The notes under the pieces are model-generated. The model was not told the origin of the DNA, ran no database searches, and worked only from the letters and a program-made list of their open reading frames with translations. A stretch of DNA of 12,708 bases from Streptococcus sp. (lineage in GTDB: Bacteria > Bacillota > Bacilli > Lactobacillales > Streptococcaceae), in contig JAPJPE010000030.1 in NCBI GenBank assembly GCA_030825825.1, positions 1 to 12,708 of the forward strand. Direction: 5' to 3'. The translations under genes and the position numbers were made by a program. Shown one piece after another: positions 5,673 through 11,597 of the stretch. Position 1 is the stretch's first letter. Every line of letters starts with the position of its first letter.

Positions 5673-8600
5673 TTACCGATAAATCGTTTTCATAACGAGA
5701 TTCTTTAGTTCATCTTCCAATTCTTTGTTTTTCTGGACTGTATAGCCCCTCAATTGAAGAGTTTTTTTCTCGTCTTCATAGCGTAATATCACAGGATATG
5801 GGCCCGGATATTTTTTCAAGATAGAAAGAATCGTTTTATCCTGACGATGATCGAGCAACTGGATCCAGAACTTTTCATTGGTCGCTAGTTGTGCCTCTGC
5901 TAGAATCATCTGCAAGCGCCCATCACGCTCCTGTACCTTCCCCGTCAAGTAATAAAAGCCACCTTCTTTTATCAAGGAGGAAAATCGATTGTAGGTTTCA
6001 GGGAAAAGGGTCACATCCAATTTTTTCTTGGTATCACTGACTTGTAAGAAAGCCATGAGATCACCCGACTTGGTTCGAATGGTTCGAATGCTTTGTACCT
6101 CAATGAGGATGCGTGCCTGCTCTCCTTGTATGAGTTGAGAAATTGGTTGGATCTCGTAGGGACTCGTTTGCCCAATCGCAACCAATGGGTGGGTACTGAG
6201 CCCAACACCAATAATGGCCTCTTCCTTCTCATATTTTTCAGCTTGGCTAAAGTCCTCCGCTTCTGTCCAGGAATAGTTAGAATCCGCAAACAAACTGCCT
6301 AGCTCATCGGCAAAGACAAACAAATTCGGCAAATTGTGAAGCACCTTGCGCCTATTTTTTTCAAAAATATCAAACAATCCAAGCTCCACTAAAGGTGTTA
6401 AGAGAGGTAATTTATGATACTGATTGGGGAGGCGTAAAATAAAATCTTCGACACTTTCAAAGGGACGATTGTCAATGATCCAATAAGCTAAATCTCTTGG
6501 GAGTCCCTTGATATTTTTCATTCCCAAGTAGATTTTTCGATCCTGGAACTTATCTCTGTAAGGGATGGTGTTGATGGATAATGGCGCGACTTTAAAATCA
6601 AACTGGAGAGCATCTGTCAGATAATCGCTGCTCGAATAATTGAGCATGACATCAAAGAAAACATCTGGATAATGGACCTTGAAATAGGCCATCTGAAAGG
6701 CCAAGGCAGAATAGGCATAGGCATGGGAACGGTTAAACCCATAGCCTGCGAATTTTTCCATAATCGCAAAGACCTCTTTGGCTTTTTCTTCCGTATGTCC
6801 AAGTTTAAGAGCACCTGCGACAAAATCGTCTTCCATCTTGTGCATTTCAGCTGCATTTTTTTTGCCCATAGCCCGACGTAAAATATCGGCTTTTCCCAGG
6901 CTAAAACCTGCAAAACGCTGGGCAACCTGCATGACCTGCTCTTGGTAGAGCATGATCCCATAAGTGGGCCTTAAAATTTCTTCAATCGCTGGATCTAAAA
7001 TCTCAACTTTTTCTTGACCGTGCTTTCTTTTGACGAAATTATCAATGTAATCACTAGCTCCTGGACGATTGAGAGAGGTGGTCGCTACCACTTCTTCGAA
7101 ATGGTTGGGTCTCACTCGTCTCAAGAGGCGAATGGCTCCAGCCTGTTCAAATTGGAAAATCCCCTTGGTATCCCCTGCAGCAAACAAGGCCAAGGTTTCT
7201 GGATCTTCTAAATCAATGGCTTCAATCACGATCTCTTCTTGGTACTTTTCATAGACGGCTTCCTTCATTTTCTGAACAAAGGTTAAATTTCGCAGACCCA
7301 AAAAGTCCATCTTCAACAGACCATTGGCTTCAACCGCATGGGCATCATACTGGGTGACAAACATGTCTTCTCCATACTTGAGAGGAATGTGATCCGTCAA
7401 ATCCTGGTCACTCATCACAACCCCAGCCGCATGGATAGAGGTCTGTCTTGGTTGGCCTTCAATTCTTTTAGCAATTTCAAAGCCACGCTCAAATTCTGCT
7501 CGGCTATGAATCACTTGTCGAAAAGCTAGGTTCTGTTCATAAGCTGTCGTCAGTGTATCCCTAAACCCAATCCGCTTGGTAATGGAAGTCAATTCGTACT
7601 CTGGTACCCCAAAACGTTTAAAGACATCGCGAATGGCTTGTTTGGCCCCAAAGGTTGAAAAGGTCACGATCTGAGCTGCATGGTAACTCCCGTAACGGTC
7701 TCTCACATAACGGATAAATTCTGGACGATAGATATCAGGAATATCAATATCAATATCCGGCATGGTATAGCGCTCCACATTTAAAAAGCGCTCAAACAGG
7801 AGGTTCTTCTCCACTGGATCAATCCCTGTAATCTTCAGGGCATAAGCTACCAGTGAGCCTACAGCAGACCCACGCCCCATTCCCATATAATATCCTTGAC
7901 TTCGTCCGAAACGAAGAAGATCCCAGACAATCAAGAAATAATCATCAAAGCCCATTTGGTGAATAATGTCCAATTCATGCTCCAAACGTTCTTGATAGAC
8001 CGGACTGGTCAAGTTCTTTCGAAGAAGACCGGCTTGAGCTAATTCTCTCAATTCCGCAACAGCTGGTTTCTGAGGATTGAAGCGAGGCAATTTCAACTGA
8101 GTATCAATGTCGTATTGAATCCCTTGGACAAGTTTTTCAAGATTTGTGATGGCTTGAGGAAACCGTTCAGCAAAATCATTCTGTAACTCCTGAGGAGTTT
8201 TTAGGACAGTTCTAGGATCAATTTGTCCTGTTTCTGTCAAGCTTTGATTGTCCTTGATGGCCGCGAGCATCTGCATGGCTTCCATATCTTCCGCCTCAAA
8301 AAAACGCACAGTATGAAGAGGAAGCACAGGGTGGCTAAACTCTTGGTCCGGCGTATCGGCAAAAACTCCGATGAAGTAATCTAGACCAAGCGGTATGTCT
8401 TCATGAGCAAAAGGCGCTGGGACAATGACCGCTACTCCTTCTGTGAGGTGCTTCACATCTTCCCAATTGTTTTTCCCCATCATTTTGACGGTCGACATCT
8501 TCATCAGATTCTGGTAGCCTTTCGTTGACAGGGCCATCATCCGAAACGGAATGGTTTCATTGTCTACTTTTAGTCCAATTTCTAAACCGACCAAGGGGCT

Positions 8601-8774
8601 GAGGTTGTGGGCCTGACAGGCTTCGATAAATTCATAAGCACCATACAAATTATCTACATCCATGATTCCCAATGCGCCATACCCCATGCTTTTAGCCACT
8701 TGGACATAGTCTTTTATGGTCACAAGACTTTCCATAAAGGTATAGACTGATTTGGTATCTAGCTGTGTAATCAC
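5673..8774 (-). CDS. dnaE: DNA polymerase III alpha subunit, DnaE type
   Basis: This 1033-residue C-family polymerase works beside PolC in Firmicutes and extends primers, notably on the lagging strand. The polymerase core is intact: GMGRGSAVGS (298-307), PDIDIDIPD (339-347) with the first two catalytic aspartates, LKMDFLGL (487-494) with the third at Asp490, and NRPGASDYI (569-577). The helix-hairpin-helix and beta-binding region follows, and an OB-fold tract lies at about 885-970. The N-terminal PHP domain (1 to about 230) is present but its first metal motif is lost: where HLHxHS is expected the protein reads QLDTKS. No internal proofreading exonuclease is seen, as expected for DnaE. The start is GTG, set by GGGAGGAG six bases upstream. 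It lies between the tRNA-Ser terminator and pfkA, with no obvious promoter of its own apart from a weak TTGTAC/TAGACA pair. Confidence 0.97.
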   Translation of the reverse strand: MITQLDTKSVYTFMESLVTIKDYVQVAKSMGYGALGIMDVDNLYGAYEFIEACQAHNLSPLVGLEIGLKVDNETIPFRMMALSTKGYQNLMKMSTVKMMGKNNWEDVKHLTEGVAVIVPAPFAHEDIPLGLDYFIGVFADTPDQEFSHPVLPLHTVRFFEAEDMEAMQMLAAIKDNQSLTETGQIDPRTVLKTPQELQNDFAERFPQAITNLEKLVQGIQYDIDTQLKLPRFNPQKPAVAELRELAQAGLLRKNLTSPVYQERLEHELDIIHQMGFDDYFLIVWDLLRFGRSQGYYMGMGRGSAVGSLVAYALKITGIDPVEKNLLFERFLNVERYTMPDIDIDIPDIYRPEFIRYVRDRYGSYHAAQIVTFSTFGAKQAIRDVFKRFGVPEYELTSITKRIGFRDTLTTAYEQNLAFRQVIHSRAEFERGFEIAKRIEGQPRQTSIHAAGVVMSDQDLTDHIPLKYGEDMFVTQYDAHAVEANGLLKMDFLGLRNLTFVQKMKEAVYEKYQEEIVIEAIDLEDPETLALFAAGDTKGIFQFEQAGAIRLLRRVRPNHFEEVVATTSLNRPGASDYIDNFVKRKHGQEKVEILDPAIEEILRPTYGIMLYQEQVMQVAQRFAGFSLGKADILRRAMGKKNAAEMHKMEDDFVAGALKLGHTEEKAKEVFAIMEKFAGYGFNRSHAYAYSALAFQMAYFKVHYPDVFFDVMLNYSSSDYLTDALQFDFKVAPLSINTIPYRDKFQDRKIYLGMKNIKGLPRDLAYWIIDNRPFESVEDFILRLPNQYHKLPLLTPLVELGLFDIFEKNRRKVLHNLPNLFVFADELGSLFADSNYSWTEAEDFSQAEKYEKEEAIIGVGLSTHPLVAIGQTSPYEIQPISQLIQGEQARILIEVQSIRTIRTKSGDLMAFLQVSDTKKKLDVTLFPETYNRFSSLIKEGGFYYLTGKVQERDGRLQMILAEAQLATNEKFWIQLLDHRQDKTILSILKKYPGPYPVILRYEDEKKTLQLRGYTVQKNKELEDELKNLVMKTIYR
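5679..5692 (-). promoter_or_regulatory. Possible cre (CcpA) box upstream of the pfkA promoter, inside the end of dnaE
   Basis: The minus strand reads TGAAAACGATTTAT across the last dnaE codons. It matches 12 of 14 positions of the Gram-positive cre consensus TGWNANCGNTNWCA; the final CA is replaced by AT. Its centre is about 65 nt upstream of the predicted pfkA transcription start, a position compatible with activation, as known for the pfk-pyk-ldh operon of Lactococcus. The missing CA weakens the call. Confidence 0.35.
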
Positions 8775-8819
8775 TTTTTCTCCTCCCTCACTTGTCTATT
8801 TTTGGAACTCTTTTTTGTA

Positions 8820-8849
8820 CAAAAAAACACCACTGCTACACAATGATGT
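8820..8849 (-). terminator. Terminator of the ssrA-tRNA-Ser unit
   Basis: On the minus strand ACATCATTG (8849-8841), loop TGTAG, CAGTGGTGT (8835-8827) forms a 9-bp stem with two G·U pairs, followed by a run of T. It begins about 9 nt after the tRNA 3' end and lies 46 nt before the dnaE start. Confidence 0.88.
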
Positions 8850-8857
8850 CTCAACAA

Positions 8858-8945
8858 CGGAAGACATGGGATTCGAACCCACGCACGCTATTACACGCCT
8901 ACCGCGTTTCCAACACGGCCTCTTAAGCCTCTTGAGTAATCTTCC
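8858..8945 (-). tRNA. tRNA-Ser (anticodon GGA)
   Basis: An 88-nt class II tRNA. The acceptor stem pairs GGAAGAT with GTCTTCC, and the discriminator base is G, as expected for serine. The D-stem is CTC/GAG. The anticodon stem is CCGTG/CGCGG with loop TTGGAAA, giving anticodon GGA (plus positions 8909-8911), which reads UCC and UCU. The long variable arm forms a 5-bp stem (GCGTG/CGTGC), and the T-arm is GTGGG-TTCGAAT-CCCAT. CCA is not encoded. It starts 14 nt after the tmRNA 3' end with no promoter or terminator between, so the two RNAs probably come from one transcript. Confidence 0.97.
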
Positions 8946-8959
8946 ATGAATAAAAAATA

Positions 8960-9305
8960 TGGAGCCGGTGGGAGTCGAACCCACGTCCAAACACCTGCCA
9001 GCATATTTGTCTACAACCATAGGTTATGTCTTAGTTTAACAGCTACACGACACATAACTCAAGCCCTGTACCTGCGAGTCTATCAATCTCTTATCTAACT
9101 CCTAGACAAAGCTAGATCGTATCTCGCTAAAATAAAGACCTGTCATCAAACACGAGCGATTCGAATCGGGTCACGCCTGCTGGTGTTTAGGCAGCTAAAG
9201 CGTAAGAATTATTATTTTTTGCAGTTATATTTAACTGGCGTTTTACATCCGCTAGATGAGTTGCAAAATATACCTCATAATGCCTGTCGAATCCGTAACG
9301 ACCCC
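8960..9305 (-). ncRNA. ssrA: Transfer-messenger RNA (tmRNA, SsrA)
   Basis: This 346-nt RNA rescues stalled ribosomes and tags the unfinished protein for proteolysis, working with SmpB. The 5' end GGGGTCG pairs with 3' CGGCTCC to form the tRNA-like acceptor, with discriminator A and no encoded CCA. The T-arm GTGGG-TTCGACT-CCCAC is adjacent to the 3' end. The conserved 5' sequence GTTACGGATTCGACAGGC is present. The tag frame starts at a GCA resume codon and encodes AKNNNSYALAA followed by TAA, a typical streptococcal tag ending in ALAA. The AT-rich upstream pseudoknot region and the long structured 3' half fill the rest. Open frames that cross this region on either strand are not genes. Confidence 0.98.
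9187..9222 (-). other. tmRNA tag-peptide reading frame
   Basis: Twelve codons inside ssrA: GCA AAA AAT AAT AAT TCT then TAC GCT TTA GCT GCC TAA, giving AKNNNSYALAA and a stop. Translation resumes here on the Ala codon after the alanine carried by tmRNA, so the complete tag appended to a stalled protein is AAKNNNSYALAA. The ALAA end is the Clp-protease recognition signal known for this family. Confidence 0.95.
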
Positions 9306-9320
9306 AAAACGAATACAATT

Positions 9321-9349
9321 AGTATATCAAAATGTAGCTAAAAATGCAA
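9321..9349 (-). promoter_or_regulatory. Sigma-A promoter of ssrA
   Basis: On the minus strand TTGCAT (9349-9344), a 17-nt spacer and TATACT (9326-9321) form a near-consensus promoter. The predicted transcription start falls about 9 nt upstream of the mature tmRNA 5' end, so the leader to be trimmed is very short. Confidence 0.88.
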
Positions 9350-9352
9350 AAG

Positions 9353-9405
9353 AAAAAAATTGAACAAGAAGGCTTCCACTGGGGAGCTCCTTGCTCAATT
9401 TGCTG
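9353..9405 (-). terminator. Terminator of the two-gene ABC exporter operon
   Basis: On the minus strand AAATTGAGCAAG...GAGCTCC pairs with GGAAGC...CTTGTTCAATTT through an imperfect long stem around a short CCAGT loop, and ends in TTTTTTT (9359-9353). It starts just after the permease stop and lies immediately ahead of the ssrA -35 box, separating the two units. Confidence 0.82.
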
Positions 9406-9408
9406 TTA

Positions 9409-10203
9409 TTATTGAAGATTCAACTTGTACTTGCTGATGTAGTGAATGGTGAAGTACATAGAAACAATCTTAATAACTTCATAAATGAGACCTGGGATGA
9501 AGTTTGGTCCAAATTCATCAATATTTCCATAAACCAATGCATATCCGACAGCATATGAATCTTTTAATGGATTGACTGCTGTACCGATGATACTTAAGAC
9601 AATACACAAGAGAAAGAAAAACAGAATAGCCTTCAATCCACGACGATTTTGGAACAGTTGGCCAAGTGCGATTGATACATAAAATAGTAAGATTCCTGAA
9701 GCTGTGGTAAAAATCCACCAGATGATAATCCAATAAGCAATAGAATGACTAAAAGCCTCAGCGATAATACTAAATACAGGAGAGAGGTCTTGTCCAATGA
9801 CAGCGCCCATCACAAGTATTGTGATAAAACCACTAAAAAATAGAAGGAATAGGCAGTAAAGACTCGCTACTAAAGCTCCCACAAATTTAGACAAAATGAT
9901 CGCATGAGGGCTAGCTGGAAGGGTCCAGGTCAAGTAACCTTCACGTCCGTATAAGTTGGAATAGAAACGACGAATAATAATATAGTAGTTACTAAGATAA
10001 AGACCAATGACTCCTCCAAAAATGAGAATCCCAAGAGTCCCCGTTATGATTTGCATACTATCGGTTTCCATATTCACAAAACCGTTTGTAGCACTTCCAC
10101 CAATAACACCTGTAATCACTGACAAACCAAGTGCGATCAAAGTAATCAACAGATACCATTTACTTGTTGTCTTAAATTCGTATTTTAATAATTTACCTAA
10201 CAT
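9409..10203 (-). CDS. ABC-2 type transporter permease
   Basis: This 264-residue multi-spanning protein would be the membrane half of an ABC-2 exporter with the upstream ATPase. It starts MLGKLLKYEFKTTSKWYLL, the amphipathic entry seen in this family. Hydrophobic segments lie at about 17-37, 53-72, 104-134, 151-181, 192-212 and 236-255. The cytosolic loop GREGYLTWTLPASPH (86-100) between helices 2 and 3 is a recurrent sequence of Firmicute ABC-2 permeases. The start has AGGAGG five bases upstream, and the gap to the ATPase gene is only 9 nt, which indicates coupling. The transported substrate is unknown. Relatives include antimicrobial peptide or drug exporters and systems of unknown function, so I make no substrate claim. 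Confidence 0.85.
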   Translation of the reverse strand: MLGKLLKYEFKTTSKWYLLITLIALGLSVITGVIGGSATNGFVNMETDSMQIITGTLGILIFGGVIGLYLSNYYIIIRRFYSNLYGREGYLTWTLPASPHAIILSKFVGALVASLYCLFLLFFSGFITILVMGAVIGQDLSPVFSIIAEAFSHSIAYWIIIWWIFTTASGILLFYVSIALGQLFQNRRGLKAILFFFLLCIVLSIIGTAVNPLKDSYAVGYALVYGNIDEFGPNFIPGLIYEVIKIVSMYFTIHYISKYKLNLQ

Positions 10204-10212
10204 GGAGTCCTC

Positions 10213-10920
10213 CTAATAAACACGGAATTGATCACGGAAGATCTCATCGATAGATTTTCCGTGTTGATTGCGCAAAACAGTCGTATTTTCATGCATGAGG
10301 ATTCTTCCTTGGTTGATGAAAATCGCTTCATCCAAAACTTGCTCAATATCCGCAATCAAGTGAGTAGAAATCAAGACAGAAGAATTTGGGCGTCTGTTTT
10401 GAATAATGGTCCGCAAAATATAATCACGCGCCGCTGGGTCAACCCCACCGATTGGTTCATCAAGAACATACAAGTCAGCTTCACGACTCATCACCAAAAT
10501 CAATTGTACTTTTTCCTTGTTCCCTTTTGAAAGGCTGTTCAATTTTTGATTTGGATGCAAATGTAAATCGTTGAGCAATTGGTAAGCTCGTTGGACATTA
10601 AAATCTGCATAAAAATCTTGGAAATAGCTAATAGCATCACTAATTTTCATATTTTCATTCAGATAAGTCGTATCTGGCAAATAGGAAACAACTTTTTTAG
10701 AAGCTGGGGATGGTAATTGCCCATGAATATAGATATTTCCAAGGCTTGGTTGCAACAAACCATTAATCAATTTAATGATGGTTGTTTTCCCGCTACCATT
10801 AGGCCCCAAAAGGCCAATAATACGGCCAGGTTGGATGTTCAAACTAACATCCATGAGAGCAACTTCATGCCCATAATTCTTTGTCACATGGTCCAAGTAG
10901 ACCAAAGGATACTGATTCAT
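10213..10920 (-). CDS. ABC-2 type transporter ATP-binding protein
   Basis: This 235-residue ATPase is the partner of the adjacent ABC-2 permease. Motifs are Walker A GPNGSGKT (39-46), a variant Q-loop VVSYLPDTTYL (77-87) in which no Gln occupies the usual place, a variant signature LSKGNKEKV (130-138) in place of LSGGQ, Walker B LYVLDE (150-155), the D-loop GGVDPAARD (158-166), and the switch His187 in LISTHL. The LSKGN and 'YLPD' variants are common in the YtrB/YhcH-like group of exporter ATPases, so activity is probably retained. Many relatives sit next to a GntR-family repressor gene; none is present here. A strong promoter lies upstream, and AAAGGAGA sits 5 nt before the ATG. Confidence 0.9.
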   Translation of the reverse strand: MNQYPLVYLDHVTKNYGHEVALMDVSLNIQPGRIIGLLGPNGSGKTTIIKLINGLLQPSLGNIYIHGQLPSPASKKVVSYLPDTTYLNENMKISDAISYFQDFYADFNVQRAYQLLNDLHLHPNQKLNSLSKGNKEKVQLILVMSREADLYVLDEPIGGVDPAARDYILRTIIQNRRPNSSVLISTHLIADIEQVLDEAIFINQGRILMHENTTVLRNQHGKSIDEIFRDQFRVY

Positions 10921-10949
10921 GTAAATCTCCTTTATTTTCTATTTATGCT

Positions 10950-10978
10950 ATTATACCTTGTCCTCTTAATGATTGCAA
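10950..10978 (-). promoter_or_regulatory. Sigma-A promoter of the ABC exporter operon
   Basis: On the minus strand TTGCAA (10978-10973), a 17-nt spacer and TATAAT (10955-10950) precede the ATPase start by about 30 nt. It is one of the strongest promoters in the window by consensus. No operator-like inverted repeat overlaps it. Confidence 0.88.
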
Positions 10979-11033
10979 CTTTATCTGAAAATTTGCTAAG
11001 AATTTGAAAATGGTTGTTCAAAAATACAGATGT

Positions 11034-11076
11034 AAACAAATCAGAGGTTAGGGAAGCCCCAACCTCTGATTTGTTT
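11034..11076 (-). terminator. Long inverted repeat after the DUF59 gene, probable bidirectional terminator
   Basis: A perfect 16-bp outer stem (11034-11049 with 11061-11076) encloses one mismatch, a 3-bp GGG/CCC stem and a 3-nt loop. It lies 15 nt after the DUF59 stop. On the minus strand the 3' side is TTTGTTTACATCTGTATTTTTG, so the T-tract is interrupted and termination strength is uncertain. On the plus strand the 3' side is GTTTTGATG. Confidence 0.7.
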
Positions 11077-11091
11077 TGATGAATAGAATTT

Positions 11092-11421
11092 TTAACTAAT
11101 TCCAAGTGCAATCCGTGCATAGCGGCTCATTTTTTCAACCGTCCAAGCAGGATACCAGACCAACTTCACATCCACAGACGTCACTTCTTCTACTTCTGCT
11201 AAAACATCATGAATCTGATCTGTCAGAAGATCCGCTAATGGACATCCCATGGTCGTTAGCGTCATATCAATAATGGTCGCTCCAGTTTCACCATCAAAAT
11301 GGATCTCGTAAACAAGACCTAAATTGACAATGTCAATCCCAAGCTCAGGATCGATTACCTCTTCCAAAGCATTTAAGATTTTATTTTTAATTTCTTCAAT
11401 TTGCTCAGTTGTATATGCCAT
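11092..11421 (-). CDS. MIP18/DUF59 family protein, probable iron-sulfur cluster maturation factor
   Basis: This 109-residue cytosolic protein belongs to the MIP18 (PaaD/SufT-like) family, whose members help load Fe-S clusters into target proteins. Conserved features are VIDPELGIDIVNLGLVYEI (22-40) with the DPE core, TLTTMGCPLADLL (54-66) with the invariant Cys60, and a C-terminal VWYPAWTVEKMS (88-99) resembling the WxPxWT block of the family. It is full length. The start has AGGAAG about 5 nt upstream. It lies 172 nt downstream of rpoD and may be reached by readthrough past the rpoD hairpin array, as I find no convincing promoter in the gap. Its exact client proteins cannot be told from sequence; no other suf gene is in the window. 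Confidence 0.9.
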   Translation of the reverse strand: MAYTTEQIEEIKNKILNALEEVIDPELGIDIVNLGLVYEIHFDGETGATIIDMTLTTMGCPLADLLTDQIHDVLAEVEEVTSVDVKLVWYPAWTVEKMSRYARIALGIS

Positions 11422-11471
11422 ATGACTTCCTTTTTTTGTTATGTTACTCTCGATAGAATTGCTTGGCTCGG

Positions 11472-11590
11472 GTTAAAAAGGTCCACAGGACTTGGGCCAC
11501 TCTCTTATTTTTGGGTGGCCGTTAAAAATGTCCCCCGGACCTAGGTCGCTTTTTTATTTCTAGGCGACCGTTAAAAATGTCCCCCGGACA
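11472..11590 (-). repeat. 49-bp tandem repeat (about 2.4 units) forming alternating hairpins after rpoD
   Basis: Units span 11472-11520, 11521-11569 and a partial 11570-11589; the last 20 bases are identical to the start of the middle unit. The two full units differ at 13 of 49 positions. Each unit encodes two hairpins on the minus strand. One is a 6-bp stem around an A-rich loop: GGTCGC/GCGACC in one unit, GGCCAC/GTGGCC in the other. The second is a GTCC-nnn-GGAC stem followed by TTTTT. The stem differences are compensated on both arms. The array fills most of the rpoD to DUF59 gap and probably acts as serial terminators or an RNA 3' end structure. Confidence 0.8.
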
Positions 11591-11597
11591 TTTTTAA
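11571..11597 (-). terminator. Palindromic terminator at the rpoD stop codon
   Basis: A perfect 12-bp palindrome with a 3-nt GGG loop reads TTAAAAATGTCC / GGACATTTTTAA on the minus strand. The rpoD TAA stop (11596-11594) lies inside the 5' arm, and the 3' arm supplies a T5 run. It is the first of up to three hairpin-plus-T5 structures in the array. Confidence 0.75.

Noticed and set aside
8811..8826. 16-bp perfect palindrome TTTTTTGTACAAAAAA before dnaE
   Set aside because: It is only T- and A-runs around GTAC; the A-run is the T-tract of the ssrA-tRNA terminator, so symmetry is probably incidental.
8752..8949. 65-residue plus-strand open frame over the dnaE start and tRNA-Ser
   Set aside because: It is antisense to the dnaE start, the terminator and the tRNA, with no plausible promoter or ribosome binding site.
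8946..8959. Possible terminator between tmRNA and tRNA-Ser (T-rich spacer)
   Set aside because: No hairpin directly abuts the T-run; the nearest stem is the tmRNA T-arm and then the acceptor strand, so a classic terminator is not supported.
8796..9020. 74-residue minus-strand open frame across the tRNA-Ser and tmRNA 3' end
   Set aside because: It runs through two structured RNA genes and the terminator, has no convincing ribosome binding site, and its length is explained by chance.
11422..11471. Promoter for the DUF59 gene
   Set aside because: Only a weak TAACAT-like -10 without a -35 partner could be found, so it was not annotated.
11472..11590. CRISPR-like repeat reading of the 49-bp array
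   Set aside because: The copies are directly adjacent with no unique spacers, there are only 2.4 units and no cas genes; the hairpins fit a terminator or mini-repeat better.
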